Notes: generated by a model from the letters alone, not told the origin. DNA of 64,000 bases from Bacteroidetes Order II. bacterium (GCA_016788705.1 JAEUSQ010000030.1:1-64000); one strand, 5' to 3'; positions 1 through 9,510 are shown, counted from the first letter of the stretch. Numbers and translations are program-made.

Positions 1-141
1 GAAATGATTATGCCTGGTGACAATACCCAATTCAAGGTGGATCTCATCCAACCGATTGCGATGGAAGTAGGTCTCCGCTTTGCCATCCGCGAAGGTGGAC
101 GCACCGTTGGGGCTGGTGTGGTATCCAAAATCCTTGATTAA
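1..141 (+). CDS. tuf: Elongation factor Tu, C-terminal end (5' truncated by window)
   Basis: The window opens inside this gene. The first 46 codons read in frame to TAA and match the end of EF-Tu domain III (PGDN near the start, [17 protein letters not shown], then a C-terminus of SKILD). EF-Tu delivers aminoacyl-tRNA to the ribosomal A site as a GTP complex. Its position immediately before rpsJ is the standard str/S10 arrangement. Only about one tenth of the protein is present, so nothing can be said about the G domain. The identification is nearly certain from the C-terminal signature. Confidence 0.96.
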   Translation, partial: EMIMPGDNTQFKVDLIQPIAMEVGLRFAIREGGRTVGAGVVSKILD

Positions 142-152
142 GTCAGAGAATT

Positions 153-200
153 GTTGTCGGTGGTCGTGCGTGTTTGTATCGGCCACCGACTACCGACAAC
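153..200 (+). promoter_or_regulatory. Candidate S10-operon leader with two mutually exclusive hairpins
   Basis: The tuf-rpsJ gap holds two overlapping stems. GTTGTCGGT (153-161) pairs perfectly with ACCGACAAC (192-200). Alternatively 156-165 pairs with 181-190 through GTCGGTGG/CCACCGAC plus a wobble. They share bases, so only one can form at a time. No T-run follows, so this is not a simple terminator. S10 operons are known to be controlled through leader RNA in some bacteria; that this is such a switch is inference. Confidence 0.45.
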
Positions 201-218
201 TTGCATTCCAAAATACAT

Positions 219-530
219 ATGGCAAGCCAAAAAATTAGAATCAAGCTAAAGTCTTACGACCATACGCTGATTGACAAGAGCGCCGAAAAAATTATCAAAA
301 CGGTAAAAGCCACCGGTGCTGTTGTAAGCGGTCCTATTCCGCTCCCCACCGATAAGCAAATTCATACAGTTTTGCGCTCTCCACACGTAGATAAGAAGAG
401 CCGCGAACAGTTTGAGTCTCGCAGCCACAAGCGCCTTATTGACATCCTTTCTACTTCTTCCAAGACAGTAGATGCGCTTATGAAACTCGAATTGCCGAGT
501 GGAGTGGATGTCGAAATTAAGGTTCCTTAA
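219..530 (+). CDS. rpsJ: 30S ribosomal protein S10
   Basis: The product is 103 aa, the usual S10 size. It starts [15 protein letters not shown] and contains the conserved [13 protein letters not shown] stretch and the [13 protein letters not shown] loop. S10 is part of the 30S head and, as NusE, also joins transcription antitermination complexes. I chose the ATG at 219 over an in-frame start at 174, because the extra 15 residues match nothing in the family and would translate the leader hairpin. It is the first gene of the S10 operon, but it is separated from rplC by an unrelated lipoprotein gene. Confidence 0.97.
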   Translation: MASQKIRIKLKSYDHTLIDKSAEKIIKTVKATGAVVSGPIPLPTDKQIHTVLRSPHVDKKSREQFESRSHKRLIDILSTSSKTVDALMKLELPSGVDVEIKVP

Positions 531-617
531 CATACCGCATTCAGTGTCTGACAGGCGTTCCACTTGTCCCATTGAATAAACCTCTTAATCCATTAAACCC
601 AAAAGCGAGGTAAAACC

Positions 618-1076
618 ATGAAAATTATTTCCCGCATGCTCGTATTTGCATTCTTAGCCATGGTAGCGGTAGGGTGCGACAGTGAACCAACGGACAGTGA
701 AAAACTCGTGGGCGCTTGGACGCTGACGAAGATCACAGACGGACGGGGCGACATAACGACAGCCTTTAAGCAAAGTGTAACCACGTTACGCGTTACGATG
801 AATGCTGATCTTAGCGATAAATTTGAAGTATTGTATTCTGCGGCTGCAAAAGCAGCAGGTGCAACCGATGTTTCGAATGTTGGTACCTATGTGGTTGTAG
901 AAGCCAGTAAGCAATTACAACTGAAAAATATGGGAACCACGCTTACGTTGAACTACGCATTCTCGGAAGGCAATAACAATGAAGTGACCTTCTCGCTGCC
1001 TGCCGCCGTGGTAAACGTAATCTTTAATAGCACTGCTTATCAGGGAACTGTTACCATTACGGCAACCAAGCCCTAA
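618..1076 (+). CDS. Small lipoprotein, lipocalin-like, inserted between rpsJ and rplC
   Basis: The product is 152 aa. Its N-terminus is a lipoprotein signal peptide (basic MKIISRM, hydrophobic LVFAFLAMVAV, lipobox VAVGC with Cys20), so it should be lipidated and exported. The mature part begins with a short acidic linker, then LVGAWTLTKI, the kind of opening strand seen in small lipocalin-like domains, followed by beta-rich sequence ending VTITATKP. A GAGG Shine-Dalgarno lies 7 nt before the ATG. It sits inside the S10 operon, where no envelope gene is expected, and is followed by a 12-bp hairpin before rplC. The precise function is unknown; the lipocalin-like assignment is tentative. Confidence 0.8.
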   Translation: MKIISRMLVFAFLAMVAVGCDSEPTDSEKLVGAWTLTKITDGRGDITTAFKQSVTTLRVTMNADLSDKFEVLYSAAAKAAGATDVSNVGTYVVVEASKQLQLKNMGTTLTLNYAFSEGNNNEVTFSLPAAVVNVIFNSTAYQGTVTITATKP

Positions 1077-1090
1077 TAAGCGAACTTGAC

Positions 1091-1130
1091 GGTGTTTGGG
1101 GCAGGCTCCAACGGAGAAGCCCCAAATACC
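1091..1130 (+). terminator. Strong hairpin between the embedded lipoprotein gene and rplC
   Basis: GGTGTTTGGGGC (1091-1102) pairs with GCCCCAAATACC (1119-1130), 12 bp with one G-U. No U-tract follows. It could be a partial terminator for the lipoprotein transcript, an RNA-stability element, or a leader structure for rplC. Which of these is correct cannot be decided from sequence. Confidence 0.5.
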
Positions 1131-1217
1131 ACCTCTTTGAAATACAAGAGCTTAACTTAATCAATAAGGCCCCGGTCTTAAAACTTATTAATGAGACCAA
1201 AGCACAAAACGATTACA

Positions 1218-1844
1218 ATGAGCGCTATCTTAGGAAAAAAAATCGGTATGACGAGCGTCTTTGACGCTGCCGGAAATCAGGTAATCTGTACCGTCGTCGA
1301 AGCCGGACCATGCGTCGTCACACAGGTGAGAACAGAAGAAGCAGACGGTTATACCGCTGTTCAACTCGCCTTTGGAGAAGCAAAAGAAAAAAACACCACG
1401 AAGGCCATGAAGGGCCACTTTCAGAAGGCAGGTACCACACCCAAACGCCATCTGGTGGAATTTCGGAACTACGAAAAAGAAGTATCTCTCGGAGACACGC
1501 TCTCGGCTGAGGACGTGCTGACGGAAGGCATGAAAGTAGATGTGTCTGGTACATCAAAAGGGAAAGGTTTTCAAGGGGTTGTAAAGCGTCACGGCTTTAG
1601 CGGCGTTGGGATGCGGACGCACGGTCAGCATAACCGGATGCGCGCCCCAGGTTCTTTGGGACAGTCTTCCGATCCTAGCCGCGTTTTCAAAGGAATGAAA
1701 ATGGCGGGCCGCACTGGTGGAGACCGGGTAACCCTCAAAAAACTGACGGTTGTTCGGGTATTGACGGATCAAAACTTGGTGCTCATCAAGGGCGCAATTC
1801 CAGGTGCAAAGAACAGTTTGGTTGAAATCCGTAAAGCCAAATAG
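1218..1844 (+). CDS. rplC: 50S ribosomal protein L3
   Basis: The product is 208 aa from [16 protein letters not shown], the standard L3 beginning. Family landmarks include [17 protein letters not shown] and the [18 protein letters not shown] loop that reaches the peptidyl-transferase area, then [12 protein letters not shown]3 is an early assembly protein of the 50S subunit. An in-frame ATG at 1191 would add nine residues with no family counterpart, so 1218 is preferred. It lies upstream of rplD with a 64-nt gap. Confidence 0.97.
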   Translation: MSAILGKKIGMTSVFDAAGNQVICTVVEAGPCVVTQVRTEEADGYTAVQLAFGEAKEKNTTKAMKGHFQKAGTTPKRHLVEFRNYEKEVSLGDTLSAEDVLTEGMKVDVSGTSKGKGFQGVVKRHGFSGVGMRTHGQHNRMRAPGSLGQSSDPSRVFKGMKMAGRTGGDRVTLKKLTVVRVLTDQNLVLIKGAIPGAKNSLVEIRKAK

Positions 1845-1908
1845 CAGGGCTTGTAGAAAGCCAAACAAGTTCTCCGTTTAACGACAGATTATCTAGACTC
1901 AGCATAAA

Positions 1909-2547
1909 ATGGAACTCACAGTTTATACACGAGACGGACAAAACGCAGGCCGCACCATTACACTGGATGACTCGGTGTTCGGTATTGCGCCCAATAACCA
2001 TGCAATTTGGTTAGATGTCCGCTCGATTCAAGCCGCAGGCCGTCAAGGCACGCATAAGTCAAAAGAACGAAGCGAGGTAGCACGTTCTACCCGTAAATTG
2101 TATCGCCAGAAAGGAACGGGTGGTGCTCGTTCTGGTGACTACAAGTCGCCTTTAAAACGGGGTGGTGGTACAGTTTTTGGACCACGGCCACATAAATATG
2201 TCGTGAGTGTGAACCGTAAAACCAAGCAATTGGCTCGCCGTTCTGCGCTCAGCTACAAAGCAACAGCCGATGCCCTGCGTGTGGTCGAAAACTTTGAAAT
2301 GGATGTACCACGCACCAAAGATATGGTGGCAGTATTGAATGCGCTTCAATTGGCAGGCCAAAAAGTATTGGTTCTTACGGGGAATCACGACGAGGTGATT
2401 TTCAAATCTGGACGTAACCTTCCGAAAGTAAGCGTTATGGAAGCCGCCAATGTTTCAACCCTAGATCTGATGAACGCACAAGTAGTGTTGATGCAAGAGA
2501 GTGCAGTGGAAGAACTCACTGCTCTTCTTTCTAAGCAAGCCCAATAA
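1909..2547 (+). CDS. rplD: 50S ribosomal protein L4
   Basis: The product is 212 aa. It carries the L4 extended loop signature (QKGTGGARSGDYKSPLKRGG, then GGTVFGPRPHKY) that lines the nascent peptide exit tunnel next to L22. L4 binds 23S rRNA and in some bacteria feeds back on its own operon. The C-terminal half has the Rossmann-like core (VLVLTGNHDEVIFKSGRNL). It is followed after 19 nt by rplW. Confidence 0.97.
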   Translation: MELTVYTRDGQNAGRTITLDDSVFGIAPNNHAIWLDVRSIQAAGRQGTHKSKERSEVARSTRKLYRQKGTGGARSGDYKSPLKRGGGTVFGPRPHKYVVSVNRKTKQLARRSALSYKATADALRVVENFEMDVPRTKDMVAVLNALQLAGQKVLVLTGNHDEVIFKSGRNLPKVSVMEAANVSTLDLMNAQVVLMQESAVEELTALLSKQAQ

Positions 2548-2566
2548 GCCTACAGGAGAAACAGCA

Positions 2567-2863
2567 ATGGATGCAACTAAAATTCTGATTCGGCCCGTAC
2601 TGACCGAAAAAATGACCGCACTGGGCGTTGCAAAACACTATGGATTTAAAGTGGCCAAAGAAGCCAATAAAATTCAGATTGCCCGTGCAGTGGAAGATTT
2701 CTATCCGGGTGTTCAGGTGAAAGAAGTTAGGACGATGATCGTTCGCGGGAAAGCACGACGCCAAATGACCAAACGTGGTGTACTTGCCGGACGCCGTGCT
2801 TCTTGGAAAAAGGCAATCGTCACCCTCGCATCGGGCGAAATCAACTTCTACGAGGAAATTTAA
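2567..2863 (+). CDS. rplW: 50S ribosomal protein L23
   Basis: The product is 98 aa beginning MDATKILIRPVLTEKMT, with the conserved LIRPVLTEK motif. L23 sits at the tunnel exit and docks trigger factor and SRP. The ATG at 2567 is preceded by a clear AGGAGA Shine-Dalgarno (2554-2559), which decides the start over an upstream in-frame codon at 2501 inside rplD. It belongs to the S10 operon. Confidence 0.96.
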   Translation: MDATKILIRPVLTEKMTALGVAKHYGFKVAKEANKIQIARAVEDFYPGVQVKEVRTMIVRGKARRQMTKRGVLAGRRASWKKAIVTLASGEINFYEEI

Positions 2864-2930
2864 ACCGAACCGTATCCTGCAAAACAAGGCCTGAAATTGC
2901 CTGTAAGAAAAGGATCAAACCAAATATAAA

Positions 2931-3758
2931 ATGGCACTGAGAACCTTAAAGCCCACGACACCAGGACAGCGCAGACGCTCGATGGCGGACTTTACGATGG
3001 TGACAAAATCCGCACCAGAGAAAAGTTTGTTGGATGAGTCTAAGCGAAAAGGTGGGCGGAATAATAATGGACGGATTACTGTTCGCCACCAAGGAGGGGG
3101 GCACAAACGCCGCTATCGTATCATTGATTTTAAGCGTAATAAAAAAGATATTCCGGCAACGGTAGCGAGTATAGAGTACGACCCAAATCGTTCTGCGCGG
3201 ATTGCCTTGCTCGTTTATGCCGACGGTGAAAAACGCTACATCATTGCCCCAGATAAACTGACGGTTGGTACGAAAGTAATATCGAGCGATACCGCCATGC
3301 CTGAAGTGGGGAATAACATCCCACTTGCGAAAATTCCGCTTGGTACGTTTGTTCATTGTATCGAAATGAAGCCAGGAAAAGGCGCCCAGATGGCACGGTC
3401 GGCCGGAACTTCGGCACAGTTGGCTGCAAAAGAGGGTGGGATGGCGACTCTTAAACTGCCCTCCGGAGAAATGCGCATGGTACCTGCCTTGTGTACGGCA
3501 ACTGTCGGTACAGTAAGTAACCCAGATCACATGAACGTGATTCTTGGAAAAGCCGGACGCAAGCGTTGGAAAGGTGTTCGTCCAAAGGTTCGTGGGGTCG
3601 CGATGAACCCAATAGATCACCCAATGGGTGGTGGTGAAGGCCGGGCTTCTGGGGGGCATCCACGCTCGCCTTGGGGACAACCAGCCAAAGGGTATAAAAC
3701 GCGTCGTGGTAAAAAACCTTCGGATCGTTTTATCGTTCGTAAGCGCAACAAAGCCTAA
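2931..3758 (+). CDS. rplB: 50S ribosomal protein L2
   Basis: The product is 275 aa, full family length. The C-terminal [20 protein letters not shown] segment holds the conserved histidine region needed for peptidyl-transferase activity and subunit association. The N-terminal [20 protein letters not shown] is also typical. It opens with [12 protein letters not shown] as in other L2 proteins of this phylum. The opposite strand is open over long stretches here; that is a shadow of L2 codon use. Confidence 0.98.
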   Translation: MALRTLKPTTPGQRRRSMADFTMVTKSAPEKSLLDESKRKGGRNNNGRITVRHQGGGHKRRYRIIDFKRNKKDIPATVASIEYDPNRSARIALLVYADGEKRYIIAPDKLTVGTKVISSDTAMPEVGNNIPLAKIPLGTFVHCIEMKPGKGAQMARSAGTSAQLAAKEGGMATLKLPSGEMRMVPALCTATVGTVSNPDHMNVILGKAGRKRWKGVRPKVRGVAMNPIDHPMGGGEGRASGGHPRSPWGQPAKGYKTRRGKKPSDRFIVRKRNKA

Positions 3759-3843
3759 GGTAGTTGGCCATAACCGTTTAACTTTTTCGCAAAGTTAGGG
3801 CGGTAATCAACCAAAATCTGATCATAATAATTGAATTCGAGTT

Positions 3844-4128
3844 ATGCCTCGTTCACTCAAAAAAGGACCGTTTGTATATCACAAACTCCTCAAAAAATTA
3901 GATGCGGTCAATGCATCGGGCAAAAAAAAGGTGATTAACACCTATAGCCGCGCCTCGATGATTGTGCCTGAAATGGTGGGTCACACATTTGGTGTACACA
4001 ACGGGAAGCAATTTATCCCGGTTTATGTGACCGAAATGATGGTGGGCCACAAACTGGGCGAGTTTTCGCTGACACGAACATTTCGGGGTCATGCTGGAGA
4101 CAAAAAAGACAAGCGCGGTAAGCGATAA
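3844..4128 (+). CDS. rpsS: 30S ribosomal protein S19
   Basis: The product is 94 aa beginning [19 protein letters not shown]. It contains the S19 core ([24 protein letters not shown]) and ends in a lysine/arginine tail. S19 forms the 30S head with S13 and contacts the A-site finger. An 85-nt gap to rplB and an 79-nt gap to rplV show the loose spacing seen throughout this operon. Confidence 0.97.
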   Translation: MPRSLKKGPFVYHKLLKKLDAVNASGKKKVINTYSRASMIVPEMVGHTFGVHNGKQFIPVYVTEMMVGHKLGEFSLTRTFRGHAGDKKDKRGKR

Positions 4129-4207
4129 GATGGTACGCGCGGAACAGACCATGTTGTCTGGGACTGCGATCACCTAACACCTGTATTTGACGAATTACCT
4201 AAATACG

Positions 4208-4564
4208 ATGGAAGCAAAAGCACGCCAAACCTATGTTCGGATGTCCCCTCTTAAAATGCGCATTATTGTAAATGAAGTGCGCGGGATGCGGGTTCCGGAT
4301 GCTCTGAACAAACTGCGCTTTATGCCTCAGATGGCTGCCAGAACGGTAGAAAAAACCATTGCCTCGGCATACAGCAATCTGCGCGATAAGTTTGGAGCAG
4401 AGTCTATTGACGAAAACGCGCTCTACATCCGCGAGATATTTGTGGACAGTGCACCTATGTTTAAACGGATTCAACCCGTTTCTAGAGGCCGGGCTTTCCG
4501 GATTAAGAAAAGAAATAGCCATCTTACGGTAGTAGTGGCCAATAAAGAAGAAGCATCCGAGTAA
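4208..4564 (+). CDS. rplV: 50S ribosomal protein L22
   Basis: The product is 118 aa from [18 protein letters not shown], matching the usual N-terminus. The tunnel beta-hairpin region ([20 protein letters not shown]) is present; this loop narrows the exit tunnel opposite L4. An in-frame TTG at 4187 would add seven residues absent from the family, so the ATG at 4208 is preferred. The gene is followed after 37 nt by rpsC. Confidence 0.96.
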   Translation: MEAKARQTYVRMSPLKMRIIVNEVRGMRVPDALNKLRFMPQMAARTVEKTIASAYSNLRDKFGAESIDENALYIREIFVDSAPMFKRIQPVSRGRAFRIKKRNSHLTVVVANKEEASE

Positions 4565-4601
4565 ATCACCGTACCGCTGGGTACAAAAAAAGTGTACGAC
4601 T

Positions 4602-5393
4602 TTGGGACAAAAAACTAATCCTATCGGCCTGCGTCTTGGAATTATCCGCGGTTGGGAATCCAACTGGTACAGCAAGGATTTTGCCGATAAACTGATTGAA
4701 GACGAAGAAATTCGCAAATACCTTCGGGCACGTTTAAAAAAAGCCGGCCTCAGCCGTGTGATTATTGAGCGTACACCCAAACGGGTGATCCTAACGCTCC
4801 ATACCAGCCGTCCGGGTGTTGTCATCGGACGAAGTGGTCAGGAAGTAGAAAAACTTCGTGAAGAGCTAAAAAAGCTTACCAGCAAAGACGTCCAGATCAA
4901 TATCAATGAGATTAAACGTCCGGAATTGGATTCCAGTTTGGTAGCACAAACAATCGCACAGCAATTGGAAGGTCGTATCGCATTCCGTCGGGCAATGAAG
5001 CAAGGCGTTCAGGCTGCGATGCGCATGGGTGCAGAAGGGATCCGTGTTCGGGTTTCTGGACGTTTAGGTGGTGCAGAAATGAGCCGCACGGAGCAATATT
5101 TAGAGGGCCGGGTTCCGTTGCATACCCTCCGGGCAGATATTGACTATAGTGAAGCAACCGCCTTCACCATTTATGGTACCATGGGGGTTAAAGTTTGGAT
5201 ATTTAAGGGTGAAATTATTGGTCGTCCAGACCTTAGCCCTAATCTTCAGGCCCAACGCAATCCTGCAACAGGTGGAACGGAAGAACGTAATGAGCGTCCG
5301 GAGCGCCGTCGCCGTAATGACCGTGGCGACCGGGGTGATCGCGGAGGCGACCGAGGTGGACGCCGTGGTGGTAACAGGGGTGGTGATAGATAA
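4602..5393 (+). CDS. rpsC: 30S ribosomal protein S3 with RG-rich tail
   Basis: The product is 263 aa and starts at a TTG codon: TTG GGA CAA reads [14 protein letters not shown], the invariant S3 N-terminus, and no ATG fits. The type II KH domain has its GXXG loop at residues 76-79 (GRSG), followed by the C-terminal domain ([20 protein letters not shown]). S3 lines the mRNA entry tunnel and has helicase activity with S4 and S5. The last roughly 35 residues are a low-complexity Arg/Gly/Asp tail ([17 protein letters not shown]), unusually RGG-like for S3. Confidence 0.97.
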   Translation: MGQKTNPIGLRLGIIRGWESNWYSKDFADKLIEDEEIRKYLRARLKKAGLSRVIIERTPKRVILTLHTSRPGVVIGRSGQEVEKLREELKKLTSKDVQININEIKRPELDSSLVAQTIAQQLEGRIAFRRAMKQGVQAAMRMGAEGIRVRVSGRLGGAEMSRTEQYLEGRVPLHTLRADIDYSEATAFTIYGTMGVKVWIFKGEIIGRPDLSPNLQAQRNPATGGTEERNERPERRRRNDRGDRGDRGGDRGGRRGGNRGGDR

Positions 5394-5450
5394 GCACCTG
5401 TGGGTTATTTTCAGGAATCTCATTCATAAAAGCATAAAAGGTAAGTAGCC

Positions 5451-5876
5451 ATGTTGATGCCTAAACGCGTGAAGCGCCGCAAAATGATGAAAGGTCGTAT
5501 GAACGGTAACTCCGGTCGTGGTACGCTCATCTCTTTCGGTGACTTCGCAATCAAGGCGCTTGAAGCCGGATGGATCACAAGTCGCCAGATAGAGGCCGCA
5601 CGTATTGCCATGACCCGTCATATGCGTCGTCAGGGCAAGGTTTGGATCCGGATTTTTCCGGACAAGCCCATCACCAAAAAACCAGCTGAAACCCGTATGG
5701 GTAGTGGTAAAGGTTCATTGGAGTATTGGGTTGCGGTAGTTAAGCCGGGGCGTATTTTATTTGAACTGGGAGATGGTGTTTCTTTCGATCTGGCCAAGGA
5801 GTCTATGAGACTGGCCCAGAACAAATTACCCATCAAAACCAAGTTCATCGTCCGGCCAGATTTTACGGAGAACTGA
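5451..5876 (+). CDS. rplP: 50S ribosomal protein L16
   Basis: The product is 141 aa with the family opening [11 protein letters not shown] and the arginine hydroxylation-type region RMGSGKGS. L16 organises the A- and P-site tRNA region of the 50S subunit. A second in-frame ATG at 5457 is possible (MPKRVKRR) and cannot be separated by sequence alone. It continues the S10 operon between rpsC and rpmC. Confidence 0.97.
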   Translation: MLMPKRVKRRKMMKGRMNGNSGRGTLISFGDFAIKALEAGWITSRQIEAARIAMTRHMRRQGKVWIRIFPDKPITKKPAETRMGSGKGSLEYWVAVVKPGRILFELGDGVSFDLAKESMRLAQNKLPIKTKFIVRPDFTEN

Positions 5877-5949
5877 TCGGTATCAAGGGAACTCTCGGTT
5901 TATTCTTTTACCGTCCCCCCCATACATATAGCCGTAACCAAAACCAGCT

Positions 5950-6153
5950 ATGAAAACCAAGGAAATACGCGAAATGTCCGCCTCGGAAATTGAAGCCCAG
6001 ATTGCGGAACACGAAGCCCAGTATCGGAAACTAAAGTTTCAGCATACCATTGCCAATCTTGAAAACCCGATGCAAATGCGAAATACCCGTCGTGCAGTTG
6101 CACGGCTCAAGACCATTTTGGCAGAAAAATTGGCGGCAGCAGCCGAAGCATAA
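5950..6153 (+). CDS. rpmC: 50S ribosomal protein L29
   Basis: The product is 67 aa, a two-helix protein as expected for L29. It starts MKTKEIREMSASEIEAQI and has the core QHTIANLENPMQMRNTRRAV. L29 borders the tunnel exit near L23. Nine nucleotides separate it from rpsQ, the tightest spacing in this part of the cluster. Confidence 0.95.
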   Translation: MKTKEIREMSASEIEAQIAEHEAQYRKLKFQHTIANLENPMQMRNTRRAVARLKTILAEKLAAAAEA

Positions 6154-6162
6154 ACGGAAGAC

Positions 6163-6420
6163 ATGACCATGAGAAATGCACGCAAAGAACGGGTAGGCTT
6201 GGTGGTAAGCGACAAGATGGATAAAAGCATCGTTGTGGCCATTCAACGCCAAGTTAAGCACCCGATTTATGGGAAATTTGTTAAGAAAACGACCAAACTG
6301 ATGGCCCATGACGAGACCAATGATGCCCGTAAAGGGGATACGGTACGAATTATGGAGACCCGTCCGTTAAGCGCGAAAAAACGCTGGCGCCTCGTTGAGG
6401 TGGTAGAACGCGCAGAGTAG
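6163..6420 (+). CDS. rpsQ: 30S ribosomal protein S17
   Basis: The product is 85 aa with the OB-fold signature [19 protein letters not shown] and [20 protein letters not shown]17 is a primary 16S rRNA binding protein. The start could be ATG 6163 or ATG 6169 (MTM at the N-terminus). It is the last S10-operon gene before rplN. Confidence 0.96.
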   Translation: MTMRNARKERVGLVVSDKMDKSIVVAIQRQVKHPIYGKFVKKTTKLMAHDETNDARKGDTVRIMETRPLSAKKRWRLVEVVERAE

Positions 6421-6503
6421 TTTGTTGTGGATTGCGGGGGAGGCGCGCTCAATACCTCCTGTTTGACAACAGTTAGTACTGAAAAAGAAAGAGGTAATCA
6501 GTC

Positions 6504-6872
6504 ATGATTCAACAGGAATCCAGAATGGCCGTCGCCGATAACAGCGGGGCAAAAGAAGTGCTTTGCATCCGGGTACTCGGAGGAAGTGGCCGTCGTTACG
6601 CCCGCATCGGAGATGTGGTCGTTGTATCTGTAAAGTCTGCCATTCCCGGTGGAACGGCCAAAAAGAAAGATGTACAACGCGCAGTTGTTGTTCGGACGAA
6701 AAAGGAATTCCGTCGTCAAGATGGTTCTTACATTCGATTTGATGAAAATGCGGTTGTGCTCATTAATAAAGATGATGAGCCGATTGGCACGCGTATTTTT
6801 GGGCCCGTTGCACGCGAATTGCGGGACAAAGGCTTTATGCGGATTGTTTCACTCGCTCCGGAAGTACTCTGA
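6504..6872 (+). CDS. rplN: 50S ribosomal protein L14
   Basis: The product is 122 aa, the canonical length, starting [19 protein letters not shown]. It shows the basic [22 protein letters not shown]-like region (here [11 protein letters not shown]) and the C-terminal [24 protein letters not shown]-type ending. L14 bridges to the 30S and is the docking site for RsfS. A small CTGTT/AACAG hairpin lies just upstream (around 6460-6475). Confidence 0.97.
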   Translation: MIQQESRMAVADNSGAKEVLCIRVLGGSGRRYARIGDVVVVSVKSAIPGGTAKKKDVQRAVVVRTKKEFRRQDGSYIRFDENAVVLINKDDEPIGTRIFGPVARELRDKGFMRIVSLAPEVL

Positions 6873-6926
6873 CCGGGACTCCGTCTTGGGGCTGGCTCCC
6901 ACCGGATTCAAAAATAACAGAAAAAC

Positions 6927-7313
6927 ATGCCACGCACGACTAACAAACAAAATAAACTCCACGTCAAAAAAGGGGATATGGTGGCCTTAACCAAAGCTAT
7001 CACCTCTGCACAGTCGTTGGAAATGGATCGTCCGAAAGGATACACCGGCCGGGTACTTCGGGTTTTTCCAGCCAAACAAATGGTTTTGGTGGAAGGGGTA
7101 AATGTACGCTTGCGCCATACAAAGCCCAATAAAGACTATCCTAACGGTGGCATTATCCAGCGCGAAATGCCGATTCATGCTTCCAATGTATTACCATTAG
7201 ACAATAATGGTGCACCGACACGTGTTGGACGCAAATACGTAACGGATGCCAATACTGGTAAGGGGCGTTGGATACGCTTTGCGAAAACCACCGGACAAGA
7301 ACTGGATAAATAA
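6927..7313 (+). CDS. rplX: 50S ribosomal protein L24
   Basis: The product is 128 aa, a little longer than the common 100-110 aa. The KOW motif region is split by a family-specific insert: [19 protein letters not shown] then [24 protein letters not shown], followed by [14 protein letters not shown]24 starts 50S assembly. The N-terminal PRTTNKQNK extension and the C-terminal KTTGQELDK tail account for the extra length. Confidence 0.95.
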   Translation: MPRTTNKQNKLHVKKGDMVALTKAITSAQSLEMDRPKGYTGRVLRVFPAKQMVLVEGVNVRLRHTKPNKDYPNGGIIQREMPIHASNVLPLDNNGAPTRVGRKYVTDANTGKGRWIRFAKTTGQELDK

Positions 7314-7398
7314 GATTTTATGGGTCTTGAGCCCGATTATCTACTCACGCGGGATACGTGAAAGCCAAATGCCTACACGCCCCACATACATTAATGCC

Positions 7399-7959
7399 AT
7401 GAGCTATACAGCACGCTTAAGAGCAAAATACCTAAATGAAGTTGTTCCGGCCCTCGTAAAGCAGTTCGGATACAAAAATATCATGGAAGTTCCCAAACTT
7501 GTTAAGATTAGTGTTAACAAAGGTTTGGGAGATGCCAACCAAAACAAAAAACTTCTGGATGACACGGTAGAAGAACTTCGTAAAATTACTGGCCAACATC
7601 CAGTCGTATCGAAGGCCAAAAAGTCTATCTCCAATTTTAAACTGCGTGAAGGGATGCCTGTCGGGGTATTTGTTACCCTTCGTGGAGATACGATGTATGA
7701 ATTTCTTGATCGGTTCATAACCCTTGCCCTTCCGCGCGAACGGGACTTTAAAGGGGTCTCAGACAAGAGTTTTGACGGGCGTGGGAATTACACGCTTGGC
7801 TTAAAAGAACAAATCATCTTTCCGGAGATTGATATAGATAAGGTTGAACGCATTGGGGGGATGGATATTTCTTTTGTTACGACAGCCAAGACCGATGCCG
7901 AAGCATACGCGCTGTTAAAAGAAATGGGCATTCCGTTTGTTCGTCGAGACCAAAAATAA
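7399..7959 (+). CDS. rplE: 50S ribosomal protein L5
   Basis: The product is 186 aa from [20 protein letters not shown]. Conserved segments include [37 protein letters not shown] and [19 protein letters not shown]5 binds 5S rRNA and contacts P-site tRNA. An in-frame ATG at 7369 would add ten residues ([10 protein letters not shown]); 7399 better matches the family N-terminus. Confidence 0.96.
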   Translation: MSYTARLRAKYLNEVVPALVKQFGYKNIMEVPKLVKISVNKGLGDANQNKKLLDDTVEELRKITGQHPVVSKAKKSISNFKLREGMPVGVFVTLRGDTMYEFLDRFITLALPRERDFKGVSDKSFDGRGNYTLGLKEQIIFPEIDIDKVERIGGMDISFVTTAKTDAEAYALLKEMGIPFVRRDQK

Positions 7960-8039
7960 CAAACGTTCAAGTTTACGGGTACAGTTTTATTGGCTGATGC
8001 CCCAAGCCTCAAACCTTTGAACAACAGATAAATAAACCA

Positions 8040-8345
8040 ATGGCTAAGAAAAGCTGGATTGCCCGCCAAAAACTCCGTCAGGTAACCGTTGAAAAACACG
8101 CAGAAAAGCGGGCAGCGTTAAAAGCGATTATTGTAGATGGAAATGCCTCGGACGAAGCAAAGCTTGAGGCATCTGTTAAACTCCAAAAAATGCCGCGAAA
8201 CAGCAGTGCTACCCGTTTGCGTAATCGTTGCGCAGTTAGTGGGCGGCCGCGTGGTTATATGCGAAAATTTGGGGTGTCTCGTATTGCATTCCGAGATATG
8301 GCCCTTGCGGGTAAAATTCCGGGTGTTCGAAAGGCAAGCTGGTAA
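8040..8345 (+). CDS. rpsN: 30S ribosomal protein S14, zinc-free long form
   Basis: The product is 101 aa. It has the long S14 architecture, with an insert between the N-terminal helix and the C-terminal [20 protein letters not shown] core, and lacks the paired CxxC zinc ligands of the short form; only one cysteine is present. S14 is a late-assembling 30S head protein. The gene lies between rplE and rpsH as in the standard spc operon. Confidence 0.96.
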   Translation: MAKKSWIARQKLRQVTVEKHAEKRAALKAIIVDGNASDEAKLEASVKLQKMPRNSSATRLRNRCAVSGRPRGYMRKFGVSRIAFRDMALAGKIPGVRKASW

Positions 8346-8439
8346 GTGCATATGCTCGCAACCTTAATAGTCTGAACAATCCATATACAGATTATAGAGG
8401 ATGTAATAACCAAGTTAATCAAGATAATTCTATAAAAAA

Positions 8440-8838
8440 ATGAGTGCAATTACAGATCCTGTAGCCGATTATCTGACCCGAATTCGGAATGCGCAAAAAG
8501 CCCGGCACCAATACACGGATATCCCGGCCTCTAAGTTGAAGCGCGCCATGACCCAAATTCTATTGGACAAAGGTTATGTAGCCAAGTACATTGATATCGA
8601 AGACGGTAAGCAAGGCCTGATTCGGGTATATTTGAAGTACAACAAAAATGTCCCCGTTATCCAAAGCCTTGAACGGGTGTCTAAGCCTGGCCATCGTCAG
8701 TTTGTTGGCGCAGATAACCTGCCGAAGGTCCGAAACGGTCTGGGTATCGCGATTCTTTCTACATCGAGTGGTGTCATGACCGATAAAGAAGCGCGTGATG
8801 CAGGGGTTGGTGGAGAAGTATTGGCCTATATTTATTAA
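8440..8838 (+). CDS. rpsH: 30S ribosomal protein S8
   Basis: The product is 132 aa beginning [20 protein letters not shown] and ending with the conserved [19 protein letters not shown] and GGEVLAYIY segments. S8 organises the 16S central domain and in enterobacteria represses the spc operon. The upstream gap (8346-8439) is AT-rich and shows no Shine-Dalgarno. Confidence 0.97.
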   Translation: MSAITDPVADYLTRIRNAQKARHQYTDIPASKLKRAMTQILLDKGYVAKYIDIEDGKQGLIRVYLKYNKNVPVIQSLERVSKPGHRQFVGADNLPKVRNGLGIAILSTSSGVMTDKEARDAGVGGEVLAYIY

Positions 8839-8943
8839 TTGTGTTGGCCAGACTATTTTCGTGCAGAACAAAATTTTGCACCTAAAAGTGTTCAATCGTC
8901 AAACTATTCCGGTCTATGCCGCCGGAAATAAACCGACAAAGAA

Positions 8944-9510
8944 ATGTCTCGTATTGGCAAAATGCCGGTCAAACTTGAAAAAGGAGTCTCTGTAAATATT
9001 GGTTCAGGAAACCTTGTTACAGTTAAAGGACCCAAAGGGGAACTAACCCTTCAGGTAGATCCGGACATCACGATATCTCAGGAAGACGGAACCATTCACG
9101 TTTCGCGTCCTACCGACCAAAACCGCCACCGGGCCATGCATGGCTTGTATCGTTCACTATTAACCAATATGGTAACGGGTGTCACAAAAGGATACCAAAT
9201 CCAGTTGGAAATTATCGGTGTTGGTTTCCGTGCACAAGTCATCTCCGGAAATGTTCTGGAAATTGCACTGGGCTATTCTCACCCAATTTATTTCGTCCCT
9301 CCAGCAGGAATTAGTGTGTCTGCGGAGCAAGCGCGTGGTCAAAACCCGATAATGACCATAGATGGGATTGACAAACAATTGGTAGGACAAGTTGCGGCGA
9401 AACTTCGTGCCCTTCGTCCACCAGAGCCTTATAAGGGTAAAGGTGTCCGTTATCGTGGAGAAGAAGTGCGCCGTAAAGCAGGTAAGACGGGTGGTAAGGG
9501 TAAAAAATAA
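8944..9510 (+). CDS. rplF: 50S ribosomal protein L6
   Basis: The product is 188 aa beginning MSRIGKMPVKLEKGVSVNI. The C-terminal signature PEPYKGKGVRYRGEEVRRKAG is intact and is followed by a glycine/lysine tail. The two L6 repeats are visible as successive beta-rich halves. L6 sits at the base of the GTPase stalk. The gap before it is 105 nt with no other gene. Confidence 0.97.
   Translation: MSRIGKMPVKLEKGVSVNIGSGNLVTVKGPKGELTLQVDPDITISQEDGTIHVSRPTDQNRHRAMHGLYRSLLTNMVTGVTKGYQIQLEIIGVGFRAQVISGNVLEIALGYSHPIYFVPPAGISVSAEQARGQNPIMTIDGIDKQLVGQVAAKLRALRPPEPYKGKGVRYRGEEVRRKAGKTGGKGKK

Noticed and set aside
2946-3680. 244-codon minus-strand frame inside rplB
   Set aside because: It lies fully antisense to L2 and its translation has no family resemblance; it is a codon-usage shadow.
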